In this document: positions 8,483 to 16,843 of the stretch, one piece after another | How positions within the stretch are numbered: position 1 is the first letter of the stretch | Layout of the letters: the number at the start of each line of letters is the position of its first letter | Origin: an uncultured Porphyromonadaceae bacterium | GTDB lineage: Bacteria; Bacteroidota; Bacteroidia; Bacteroidales; Muribaculaceae | Assembly (NCBI GenBank): GCA_947177635.1 | Contig: CAMWVQ010000010.1 | Location: 1-54,268 of the forward strand | Reading direction: 5' to 3' | Length of the DNA: 54,268 nt | Position numbers and translations under genes: made by a program | Notes under the pieces: model-generated | Database searches by the model: none | What the model was told of the DNA's origin: nothing | Seen by the model: only the letters and a program-made list of their open reading frames with translations

Positions 8483-8668
8483 TGGAGCGTTGATATTTTA
8501 ATCAATATCGTTTTTGTGCTTCGGTTTGTATCTTTCACAATTACTCCGCCAAAAACTCCATCGTGTTATACTCATAATCATTATCTATTTCAAATAATCA
8601 CAGTCTCTTGCGGAAATCTCTCAAATCTTCAAGCGGCGATTTTACTATTAAAACATAAATAACTTTTT

Positions 8669-11600
8669 ATGAAGAAAATCCTTATTGCAGCCGTAGGCGC
8701 TACTCTGGCGTTTCCGGCTGTGGCGCAGACCGGACGTGTCGACGCCACTCACCAAGGAGCCAATCTCTTCCCGTTCGCTCCCAAGGCCCGGGCCGAGCAG
8801 ACCCATTCGCGGCTATTCACTCCCGCCATCACCGATTTCCAGGACAATGACGGTAGCAACATCAGTGTAGGTGCATTCAGAAGCCTTGCCCAGAACGCAC
8901 TCCCCTCCGCCGCTCTGGTCGGTTATCTTGACGGCCCGAATAACCAGACCTGGTATTACACGGGAGACTATACCTACACCGATAACCAGATTTCAGGTTT
9001 CCGTTTCGACTTCTACGACGCCACATTTTCTAAAATCGGCTCGGTGGCCGACAACATCGAGCTCCAGGAGGATGAGACCCGTGTGGCGCAGGTCAGCGTC
9101 GGACCGGCAATCACCAAGAAGTTCTTCAACTATGACAACAATTACGAGGTGATGATCGATGTGGTGACAAACACCACCGCGTATGTCAACAATTACCGCA
9201 CCAGCGTTTATTCAATCACAGACCTCGCCGAAGGGGCCAACTCAGACTGCATACAGACCCTTGACGGATATTATGTTTCGGCCATAAACACCGCCCAGGA
9301 TGCCTGGAGCGAGAACTTCTATATAACATTCCTCACCGAGGATGACACGGAGACCCCCTATGTCGGCGATGTCATTAATGTGATGGATTATCATTTCGTC
9401 ACTTATAAGAAAGCCGGATATTCGGGCGGTGTCTCCCCGGTGCTCGACCTCCGCGTTCCGGGTGTGGCCATGGCCGGTGCGGATGCCATCCCCTTCCTGG
9501 CCACCCAGAAAAACGGTGTCCCGTATTTCTCTGTCAACCGCCTCAAATACAGCTGGTATCTTGACCCGTATGACTATAACGTGGACACCCCCACTCCTGA
9601 TAATGAGCTGATTGTCGAAATCTATGCCCCGGCAAGCTCTTACGCGTCCACGATAGACCATTACAGCACCACCCGCATCCCCCTCGACGCCACCGACGAC
9701 AACCTCTGTTTCCTCTATGTCGGCACATTCATGTATGACGGCGACATCGATATGTCACGCAACGACGACGGCACTCCGCTGCTCTACGTGACCCGCGCCC
9801 ATTCTCAGCAGGGCGGCGACGAATACCTCTATGACTACGAGGCCTGGGACGGAGCCAAGAAGGGTGAGGATGCTACCGCAACCAAGAAATATGACATCAC
9901 ACAAGGCACGGAAGGCGGCTATTTCATGGCCGACATCCCCGGCCATGCCCCTCAGGTGATGTTCATCCACAACAGCGGCGACGAGTACACCTTCCAGTTC
10001 GTCAACATCCTCGACGGCACAGTGGAAAACACTATCCCCTATGCATTCAACGAGGGCAGCTCACTCTACAATATGAACACCCTTGTCAACCGTATCCCCT
10101 CGGGAGATTCATACCTCTACACCGTGCCCCAGAGCAAGGGATTCTCGGATGACAACGGCGACTGCCACGTCTACATGGTGTTCGCATCCCCTGAAGGAGA
10201 TGTTGTCAAGGTAGATGACATCAACATGGGCCAGCGTATCGACTACGCCACCATCTATTCCGCCGTAGACGCGTTCAACCCCTACCTCTTCAACCTCGAC
10301 GCCGACCACGAGTACATGGTGCTCCTGAAACGCCGTTTCGAGACCGGTTCAGGCAACCAGGAGGAGTTCTCGGTAATAAGCTCCAACCCCGAGAAGGGCA
10401 CCCTGCTCAATCTCGGTCCGGACGACGAGAAGGGATTCCTGACTTCCGTGTCGCTGGTAAACCCCGAGGGAGAGAATCCCAAGCTCGCCGTGATATATGT
10501 CAACCGTATCCCCGGCAACTGGCAGTACACCACAACCTACTATGACCTTCCGCTGACCCTTTTCGAGGTCGGTGACGGCTCTGCCGAGAATCCCTACGAG
10601 ATCTCCACTGTCGGAGGCCTGATGCAGATCAAGTCTGCTCCCTCCGCTTGCTTCGCGGTTGTGGCCGACATCGACGCCAACGGCACAACCGTCAGCCCCA
10701 CCAATTTCAACTTCACCGGAAACATCGACGGCCGCGGCCACCTCATCAGCAACCTCACCCTGGAAGGGAGGGCGCTGCTTCCCACCGTCAAAGGTGACGC
10801 ATCTGAGGATGGTGTCCCCACCAAGGGTATCGTGAAGGACCTGAAATTCTATAACGTCACCTTCAACACAACCATCGACACCCAGGGTCTGATCGCCGGC
10901 CAGCTCGCGTCAGGTATGGTGACCAACGTCCATGTCTACAACTCCACCATCAACTCCACCGGCGATGTTGGCGGTCTGGTCGGCTCGGCGGTTTCATACA
11001 GCTCAGTCAACGGGTGTTCCTTCAACGGTGAAATCTCCTCTCCCGACAACAGCGTCGGCGGCATCCTCTGCTCCACATTCACCAGCTCCTCCGTCTCGGC
11101 GTGTGCCTTCTCCGGAACCATCACCGGCGGCTCTGAGGTAGGCGGCATCCTCGGCTCAACGAGCGCAAACGGCAAGGGTGTGTCAAACTGCCACGTCAAG
11201 GCTGACATCACCGGCAAGAACACCATCGGCGGCATCGTCGGCACAGCCGCTTCTGTGCCTTACACCAACAACCATGTCGAAGGCACACTGACCGCCACCG
11301 AGAACCTCCGCTGGGGTGGTGGCGCCAAAGTAGGCGGTATCGCCGGAGAATATCCCAGCTTCGTAGCCGAAGAGGAAGGCGCAGAGGTTACCCCTGTCAT
11401 CCACGGCAACTTCATCAACCTCACCTCCATCACCGCCCCCGAGGCTGTGGAGGGAGCTTATCCCGCCCAGAACAACACTGTTCACCGTGTGGTTGGCTAC
11501 ACCCGCGCAAACCACGCCGAGGAGGTTGATTATGACCCCACCACCTGGGAGCCCATCTACGGTGATCCTTTACCCGCAGACCGGAGCATCCGCAACAACT

Positions 11601-12286
11601 ACGTCATCTCAACCCTCCCCGTGGTAGAGAGCGCGATTGCCGATGACCCCGACACCACCGAAGGTAAGTCTGTCGACCCCTCCGAGCTTGGCCGCGACTT
11701 CTTCGAAGAGCAGCTTGGCTTCCCCTACGGATATGACGTCGAGTCACCCTGGGCTCTCACTTCCGCAGCCTCCCCCTCGCTCTATTTTGAGGGCTTGCTC
11801 CTGATTGTCAATCCCCAGTCTGCTTCGGTGGAGATTGGTGAAGAGGTGGCAGTGAACGTGACAATCCATGGCGTGGAAATCTCCGAAAGCCTCTTCGGTG
11901 ACTTCACCTGCAACTATGACGAGTCGATAATCGAGATGACCGACATGTTCCTTTCCGACGACGGCCTCCTGCTGACCGTCAAGGGGCTCGCAGCCGGTGA
12001 GACTGACTTCACCGTGGGCATCCAGGGACAGACCGTCAAGTGTCATATCACGGTGCTTCCCCAGAGCGGTGTCGCACAGGTTGTGGCCGCCCAGACCGCA
12101 GCCCTCACATTCGACGGCCGCGCCCTCAACGCCGAAGGCTCCTCGATCGAGGTCTACAACGTGTCCGGCGTGAAGGTGCTCACTGGAAACGACACCGTTG
12201 ACACCGGCAGCCTTGTAGGCGGCATCTATATCGGTGTGGCCCGGAATGCCTCTGGCAGCTCGACCCTCAAGTTCTTCGTCAAATAA
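8669..12286 (+). CDS. Large secreted protein with GLUG-type repeats and a T9SS-like C-terminal domain
   Basis: A 1205-aa exported protein. Residues 1-19 form a typical signal peptide ending in AVAQ. The N-terminal half (about 30-620) is unassigned beta-rich sequence. About 625-690 begins a 'fill-in' motif (GDGSAENPYEISTVGGLMQI) leading to GLUG-type repeats at about 760-890 (GGLVGS, GGILCS, GGILGS, GGIVGT, GGIAGE). Next comes a bacterial Ig-like domain (about 1040-1130). The last ~65 residues (IEVYNVSGVKVL...GGIYIGVA...LKFFVK) resemble Bacteroidetes type A sorting domains used for type IX secretion and cell-surface anchoring. Ligand or substrate is unknown. It is a stand-alone gene with its own promoter and terminator. 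Confidence 0.85.
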   Translation: MKKILIAAVGATLAFPAVAQTGRVDATHQGANLFPFAPKARAEQTHSRLFTPAITDFQDNDGSNISVGAFRSLAQNALPSAALVGYLDGPNNQTWYYTGDYTYTDNQISGFRFDFYDATFSKIGSVADNIELQEDETRVAQVSVGPAITKKFFNYDNNYEVMIDVVTNTTAYVNNYRTSVYSITDLAEGANSDCIQTLDGYYVSAINTAQDAWSENFYITFLTEDDTETPYVGDVINVMDYHFVTYKKAGYSGGVSPVLDLRVPGVAMAGADAIPFLATQKNGVPYFSVNRLKYSWYLDPYDYNVDTPTPDNELIVEIYAPASSYASTIDHYSTTRIPLDATDDNLCFLYVGTFMYDGDIDMSRNDDGTPLLYVTRAHSQQGGDEYLYDYEAWDGAKKGEDATATKKYDITQGTEGGYFMADIPGHAPQVMFIHNSGDEYTFQFVNILDGTVENTIPYAFNEGSSLYNMNTLVNRIPSGDSYLYTVPQSKGFSDDNGDCHVYMVFASPEGDVVKVDDINMGQRIDYATIYSAVDAFNPYLFNLDADHEYMVLLKRRFETGSGNQEEFSVISSNPEKGTLLNLGPDDEKGFLTSVSLVNPEGENPKLAVIYVNRIPGNWQYTTTYYDLPLTLFEVGDGSAENPYEISTVGGLMQIKSAPSACFAVVADIDANGTTVSPTNFNFTGNIDGRGHLISNLTLEGRALLPTVKGDASEDGVPTKGIVKDLKFYNVTFNTTIDTQGLIAGQLASGMVTNVHVYNSTINSTGDVGGLVGSAVSYSSVNGCSFNGEISSPDNSVGGILCSTFTSSSVSACAFSGTITGGSEVGGILGSTSANGKGVSNCHVKADITGKNTIGGIVGTAASVPYTNNHVEGTLTATENLRWGGGAKVGGIAGEYPSFVAEEEGAEVTPVIHGNFINLTSITAPEAVEGAYPAQNNTVHRVVGYTRANHAEEVDYDPTTWEPIYGDPLPADRSIRNNYVISTLPVVESAIADDPDTTEGKSVDPSELGRDFFEEQLGFPYGYDVESPWALTSAASPSLYFEGLLLIVNPQSASVEIGEEVAVNVTIHGVEISESLFGDFTCNYDESIIEMTDMFLSDDGLLLTVKGLAAGETDFTVGIQGQTVKCHITVLPQSGVAQVVAAQTAALTFDGRALNAEGSSIEVYNVSGVKVLTGNDTVDTGSLVGGIYIGVARNASGSSTLKFFVK

Positions 12287-12308
12287 CATCTGACATATTC
12301 ACATCCAG

Positions 12309-12343
12309 GGCAGGGTGTGCCGGCTATACCGGCGCATCCTGCC
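12309..12343 (+). terminator. Terminator after the 1205-aa surface protein gene
   Basis: Arms GGCAGGGTGTGCCGG / CCGGCGCATCCTGCC pair with few mismatches around CTATA and are followed by TTTGTTTT on the plus strand. It starts about 20 nt after the stop codon. Confidence 0.75.
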
Positions 12344-12405
12344 TTTGTTTTGGCGCGATACCAGCAACAGCCGCTCTTGACGTTCTGGCCGGGATGGAAT
12401 CGTCA

Positions 12406-12490
12406 AGACAGACAAGAAGACCCCGGGAATGGCGTGGGATGGCCTGTGGAAGGCATCCTTGCGTCATTCCCGGGGTCTCCTTGTCTGTTT
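12406..12490 (-). terminator. Long inverted repeat downstream of the NTF2-sized lipoprotein gene
   Basis: Arms around 12406-12434 and 12461-12490 pair over most of their length (core GACCCCGGGAATG with its complement, flanked by AGACAGACAAG / CTTGTCTGT). The element begins about 13 nt after the minus-strand lipoprotein stop. It is probably the terminator of that gene and is convergent with the preceding terminator. Confidence 0.6.
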
Positions 12491-12502
12491 GTCCAGGGAC
12501 CG

Positions 12503-13012
12503 TCAGCGGGCAATCTCAGCCTGCTCGGAGTTGAGCGGGCGGTCGCCCTGCGAGGAGTCCTTGATGCAGAGATACCAGTTGCCCAGGTAGCGGACAGGCT
12601 TGAAATACCAGTTGGTGGTGAAGCGGTCGCTGACCGTCACCTTACATCTGACCTCGTTTGATTCGGGGGTGTCGAAAACGAATTCCGCGATTTCGAATCC
12701 GGTGACTGGCATCGAGAGCATGCGGTCGATTTCAGAGAGCTGCTCCTCCGTCAGGGGGTAAGGCTCGCGGTCGGGGTCGTCGTAATCAACGGTGTAGAGC
12801 ATCGAGGCGGCTGATTTGGTGTCGCGCTCGACGATGCGGTTCATAAAGTCATTCACGAGGCCGACGGTGATGGTGGTGTCCTGGCTGGTGAGCACCATCC
12901 GGTTCTCCTCCGGGGAGGGGTTGGCGGGGATTCCCCCCTTGTTTCCCCCGCATCCGGTGAGGATTGCGGCTGCCAGGGCCACCCCCGGCAATATAACTGA
13001 TAAAGATTTCAT
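12503..13012 (-). CDS. Small lipoprotein, unknown function
   Basis: A 169-aa protein with a lipoprotein signal peptide: hydrophobic SVILPGVALAAAIL followed by the lipobox LTGC, so likely envelope-anchored. The mature part is a small alpha+beta domain with helices early (NDFMNRIVERDTKSAASML) and strands later (EVRCKVTVSDRF, NWYFKPVRYLGNWYLCI), the general look of an NTF2-like fold; that fold guess is weak. The ATG at 13012 is used; a TTG nine bases upstream is in frame but sits on the T-run of the upstream terminator. It follows the 1033-aa lipoprotein on the same strand but is separated from it by a terminator. Confidence 0.8.
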   Translation of the reverse strand: MKSLSVILPGVALAAAILTGCGGNKGGIPANPSPEENRMVLTSQDTTITVGLVNDFMNRIVERDTKSAASMLYTVDYDDPDREPYPLTEEQLSEIDRMLSMPVTGFEIAEFVFDTPESNEVRCKVTVSDRFTTNWYFKPVRYLGNWYLCIKDSSQGDRPLNSEQAEIAR

Positions 13013-13026
13013 ATGCTTCAAAAAAG

Positions 13027-13057
13027 AAGGACAGGGACGTATCTGATACGCCCCTGC
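13027..13057 (-). terminator. Terminator of the 1033-aa lipoprotein gene
   Basis: Minus-strand stem CAGGGGCGTATC / GATACGTCCCTG with a 1-nt centre, followed by TCCTTCTTTTTT. It lies between the large lipoprotein gene and the small lipoprotein gene, and its T-run abuts the start of the latter. Confidence 0.75.
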
Positions 13058-13095
13058 CCCATTGATTTATTGAATTAACAAGGGGATGTCATTCA

Positions 13096-16000
13096 TTACT
13101 GACCGATGGTGGGATCGATCTTGACGGTGAGGAAGCACTCAACATAGCCCCACTTGTACTTGACTACGAAGGGAACGCGGATGTTGAAGGCGTAACCCAG
13201 CACGTTACCTGCGTTGCGGTAGGTGAGTGTGCCGATGCTGGTCAGCGAGATGGGATTGGCCTTGGTGTAGGTCAGCTTGATGTTGGGAAGGATGCTGTTG
13301 AGCTTGGTGGAATTGAGGTTTCCGCCGTTGAGGTCGGTGGTGACATACATGGTGATGTCATCAGCGGTAGCTTCCTTCACGGTACCGTTGACGGGATCGA
13401 GTTCGCCGACAACCACACCCTCGACACCGTAGTAGTTGAGGTACTTGTTGGCGTCAGTGAAGGCGATGTTACGCCAGTCCTTGAAGCTGATGTAGTTTGC
13501 AACCTGCATCGAGGAACCGTTGTCGACACCATCCTTGAGGACGGGCGAGCCCTTCATCTCCACGGTCACGGGACGGAGGAAGCGGACATTGTATTTCTCG
13601 TTGCTGAGGGTGAGCTTCTTGTCGCAGCCGTTCACGGCGGAGATGCCGATGGTGGCCGAGAGGGTCTCACCTTCTGCGAGCTGCTGCGCGCCGCGGAAGT
13701 TGAGAATATCCTTGGCGAAGACGCCTTCCTGGTATGTGATGGTGTAGAGGCTGTTGTCGATCAGGGCGATAGTCTCGGTCTTGGCGCCGAGGGTAGCCTT
13801 GAGGGCGGTGCCGTCAGCCACGAGGGTGTACTGGGCGCCTGACATACCCTTGACAACCTTGGGAGCGTTCTCGACGGGGATGAACGCGAAGGCGGTCTTG
13901 GTGGTCACATAGTCGGGATAGGTGGTGGCGTCGAGGCCGCTCATGCCAACCTTGTTGCCCACGAAGGGATAGAGGATGTTGTTGGTGAATGTGCAGGCGG
14001 CCGCGGTCAGGTTGTTGTTGGGAACAGCCACGTTGAGGTGGGTTTCCTGCTTGAGTCCGCCGTTGGCGGCAGAAGTCGGGGAGTTGTAGGTGAACCACAG
14101 CTCGGCGATCTTGCTGTTGTCATCGACAGAAGCGGTCGGGTCTACATTCAGGGGAGAGGGGGTCCAGGTCAGGTTGATGGTGACGTGGTTGCGGGCGAAT
14201 GCGGTGCCGGGCTTGCCGTCGTAAACGATGGTCACGCTCATCTGCTTGGGCTTGGTGGAGCCGGTGAAGTAGTTGAACACGTCGTTGGCGCCGATTGTCC
14301 ATGCCACAACCTCTGTACCCTGGGGCAGGGTGGGATCGGGAAGCTTGGTCACCACACCATACTTGACGGTGGCGTTGGAGATGCTGTTGTCAGCAGCCAC
14401 GTTCACCTGCTGGGCGATACCTGCGGTGGCGTTCTCCATGCGGAGTGAGTAGTTCTTCTCGAAGGTAGCCTTTGACATGTTGAGCTGGGCGAGAATCTGC
14501 TCTTCGATCTGCGACCAGGTCAGCTTGAAGGTCTGGTCGGCGGTGGAGCAGCTTACGGTGTAGCCCTTGCCGAATCCGAAGTTTACGGGGGTGATGGCAT
14601 CTTCGGGAGCAACTGCGCCGGGTTCAACGATTTCGAGCTTCACGTAAGCGACAGCTGCCACGGGGCGGCTGGCGGTGACGGTGTCGACGAGGCAGACACG
14701 TACCAGCGGCATACGGCCGAGGGTAGCCTTGTTCTGCTCTGCGCCCCAAGCCTGTGCGTGGCCGTCCTTGGGCATCTGAGCGCGAACGATGGCGTTGTTG
14801 GCGGGGTTGAGGGCAGCGTGGGCAGACTGCGAGGTGTTGTTGTTACCGTCGGTGTAACCAACCAGGGCATACTCATACTTGAAGCCGTACTCGTTGACGG
14901 GCTTGGCCCAGGCAACGTGGTTGCCCTTGGAGTTGGTGTAGTCGGCCTGGATGTACTTGGAGATGTCGAGACCCTCCTTGTTGTTCCAAGCGATCTGCAG
15001 GGCGGGCTCTGCGTCGATGGCCTCGGCGGCGGTGGTGTACCAGTGGTTGGGCTTGGCCGGGTTGTTGAGGACCACGCCGGAAGCGTTGGCGGGCACAGCC
15101 AGGTCGATGTCGGTGTAGTAGGAAGCCTTGACAGCGGCGAAGTCAGAAGTGATCACGGTGTCGGTGGCGGCAGCCTTCTCGTTGAGACGGGCCTGGAGAG
15201 CCAGCACGGTAACCATCTCATCCTCGGCTATGGCCTTGATGTCACCCTGGAGGTTGGCCTTCACGGTGAGGATGCCGTCCTTGGCGGAGCGGTCGAAAAT
15301 CTTGGCGGTCACGGAGGAAGCGCTGCGGGCATATTCGAGGTCTTCGGTGATGAAGCTGAGGTCGAAGATGTTGTCGATGTTGGCGCTGGAGGGGTTGAGG
15401 TAGTAGTTGGCCACCAGTGCGGGAGTCATGCTGACTTCGCTGCCGGCGGTGGGCTTGTCATTGCCGAAGTTGCCGTCGGCGTTGACCTTGACAACCTTGA
15501 GGGCGTTGAACTTGAAGGTGGCGGCGTCCATGGCCTCGATGCCCTGGTAGTAGAAGTCGGGCTTGAAGACGAGGCTGCGGAGCGCGCCGGTCTTGGCCAG
15601 CACGATGACACCCTCAGAGCCTTCCACGCCGTAGAGGAACACGTCGTTGGCTGTCACGACGGCAGTCACGTGGTCGTTGGCGGTGGCGTATGAGACGGCG
15701 TTCTTCTGCTTGAGGATGTATTCACCCTTGGCAGCGTCCCAGGTATAGAGGTCGAAGTAACCTTCGGCGTTGGGCTTGTAGAAGTCGCCGGGGTTTCCGG
15801 TGGCTCCGGGCTTGCCGTCTTCACCGGGCTTGCCCTGCTCGCCCACAGCCTTGTAGTTGGTGCGGACACCGTTCTCACACCAGTAGCCGTCGGCGTCGAT
15901 TGTCCAGACAGAAGCGTCCTTGCCGTTCTCGCCGTTCTTGATAGTATAATCCTGAGTCTTGCCGTTGACCTCTACAGTGATGACAATGCCTTTGCCATCG

Positions 16001-16197
16001 GCAGTAGGAGCGACAGACTTAATCACACCACCCTGAGAAACCTGCTGCGAAATGTTGTCAATCGCAGACTTGTTCTCTGCAACTTCTTTGTTGAGGCGGT
16101 CGATATCGTCGTCGTAGTCCTTACAGGAAGTGAACGCGACAGGCATCGAGCCACACACAACTGAAAGAAGTGCGATTTTCAATAAACCTTTGTTCAT
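13096..16197 (-). CDS. Very large surface lipoprotein with coiled coil and collagen-like stretch
   Basis: A 1033-aa exported protein. The signal peptide ends in a lipobox-like FTSC (Cys about 25), followed by an acidic CKDYDDDIDRL motif and a heptad coiled coil (about 28-50), an arrangement seen in Bacteroidales DUF4988-type lipoproteins. A short collagen-like G-x-y run (GEQGKPGEDGKPGATGNPG) lies near 119-137. The remaining ~880 residues are Ala/Thr/Asn-rich beta-type sequence without a recognised domain. Codon choice is strongly biased to a few GC-ending codons, which suggests high expression (inference). No SusC/SusD partners flank it. It could be an abundant surface or S-layer-like protein; that is speculation. 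Confidence 0.85.
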   Translation of the reverse strand: MNKGLLKIALLSVVCGSMPVAFTSCKDYDDDIDRLNKEVAENKSAIDNISQQVSQGGVIKSVAPTADGKGIVITVEVNGKTQDYTIKNGENGKDASVWTIDADGYWCENGVRTNYKAVGEQGKPGEDGKPGATGNPGDFYKPNAEGYFDLYTWDAAKGEYILKQKNAVSYATANDHVTAVVTANDVFLYGVEGSEGVIVLAKTGALRSLVFKPDFYYQGIEAMDAATFKFNALKVVKVNADGNFGNDKPTAGSEVSMTPALVANYYLNPSSANIDNIFDLSFITEDLEYARSASSVTAKIFDRSAKDGILTVKANLQGDIKAIAEDEMVTVLALQARLNEKAAATDTVITSDFAAVKASYYTDIDLAVPANASGVVLNNPAKPNHWYTTAAEAIDAEPALQIAWNNKEGLDISKYIQADYTNSKGNHVAWAKPVNEYGFKYEYALVGYTDGNNNTSQSAHAALNPANNAIVRAQMPKDGHAQAWGAEQNKATLGRMPLVRVCLVDTVTASRPVAAVAYVKLEIVEPGAVAPEDAITPVNFGFGKGYTVSCSTADQTFKLTWSQIEEQILAQLNMSKATFEKNYSLRMENATAGIAQQVNVAADNSISNATVKYGVVTKLPDPTLPQGTEVVAWTIGANDVFNYFTGSTKPKQMSVTIVYDGKPGTAFARNHVTINLTWTPSPLNVDPTASVDDNSKIAELWFTYNSPTSAANGGLKQETHLNVAVPNNNLTAAACTFTNNILYPFVGNKVGMSGLDATTYPDYVTTKTAFAFIPVENAPKVVKGMSGAQYTLVADGTALKATLGAKTETIALIDNSLYTITYQEGVFAKDILNFRGAQQLAEGETLSATIGISAVNGCDKKLTLSNEKYNVRFLRPVTVEMKGSPVLKDGVDNGSSMQVANYISFKDWRNIAFTDANKYLNYYGVEGVVVGELDPVNGTVKEATADDITMYVTTDLNGGNLNSTKLNSILPNIKLTYTKANPISLTSIGTLTYRNAGNVLGYAFNIRVPFVVKYKWGYVECFLTVKIDPTIGQ

Positions 16198-16283
16198 AAA
16201 ACTTTTTATAAAATTATTAATGTGGATAGATGTTTTTTGTGAATGCGTCCGTCCTGATACAGGCCGGCGAATTTATATCAGGA

Positions 16284-16291
16284 CAAAGTTA
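16284..16291 (-). promoter_or_regulatory. -7 box of the 1033-aa lipoprotein gene
   Basis: Minus-strand TAACTTTG. The spacing region contains no exact TTTG. It predicts a leader of about 80 nt before the start at 16197. Confidence 0.5.
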
Positions 16292-16340
16292 CGGTAAAAG
16301 TTTTTGACGTAACTTGCTGATATGTAGTATAGTTGACACG

Positions 16341-16565
16341 TTACTGTTGCGAACTTCGCCTCTTCTGGATGTTGTCAGACAGCATAAGGAAAAAATCTTT
16401 GTTCAGCACCAGGGAAATGCGGGTGAGAAGTGAAGTGTCGATACTGTTTTTCTGGAAAAGACGGTAGACGTTAGACCTGTCGATACACAGTTTGCGGGCA
16501 AACCACGAAACGGAGCGTTCCTGGGCTGTGAGTTCCTCTTTGATAAGCTGTCCGATGGGTTCCAT
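16341..16565 (-). CDS. Small helix-turn-helix DNA-binding protein
   Basis: A 74-aa protein whose central part (about residues 18-48: WFARKLCIDRSNVYRLFQKN followed by TSLLTRISLVL) has the helix-turn-helix layout of XRE/Cro-like repressors. The domain occupies almost the whole protein, with no partner domain. It is transcribed from its own -7 box (16657-16664) towards the 1033-aa lipoprotein gene, whose promoter begins about 50 nt downstream. It could control that neighbour or act elsewhere; no operator repeat is obvious. Confidence 0.8.
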   Translation of the reverse strand: MEPIGQLIKEELTAQERSVSWFARKLCIDRSNVYRLFQKNSIDTSLLTRISLVLNKDFFLMLSDNIQKRRSSQQ

Positions 16566-16656
16566 TAAATGATGGTTTATTTATTAGGTTTTGTATAAGA
16601 AGAAGTTGATAGTTCTTAGGGGAAAAGTGTGTAAGGTTCAATTAGGTTCGGCGATG

Positions 16657-16664
16657 CAAAGTTA
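16657..16664 (-). promoter_or_regulatory. -7 box of the small HTH gene
   Basis: Minus-strand TAACTTTG about 90 nt upstream of the HTH start; -33 element weak. The gap 16566-16843 also contains an inverted repeat at 16745-16771 (GTTTCGGAGCG / CGCCCCGAAAC, one mismatch) on the 3' side of yifB that may act as its terminator. Confidence 0.45.
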
Positions 16665-16843
16665 CGACATAGATGTCTGGTTTAAAGTGCCTCAGCGTTG
16701 CGACTAATATTACTAAACCGTTGCGAATCGCGCATAACACGGCTGTTTCGGAGCGAAAAACGCCCCGAAACCGTCGGATATATGATAATATGGTTGTGTT
16801 TTCGGCAGTCTGCCGCCTCACGGCGACACGGCTCCGCGCGGGG

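Noticed and set aside
14758-15693. 311-aa plus-strand open frame within the giant lipoprotein gene
   Set aside because: Antisense shadow rich in Gly/Val/Leu caused by codon bias of the lipoprotein gene.
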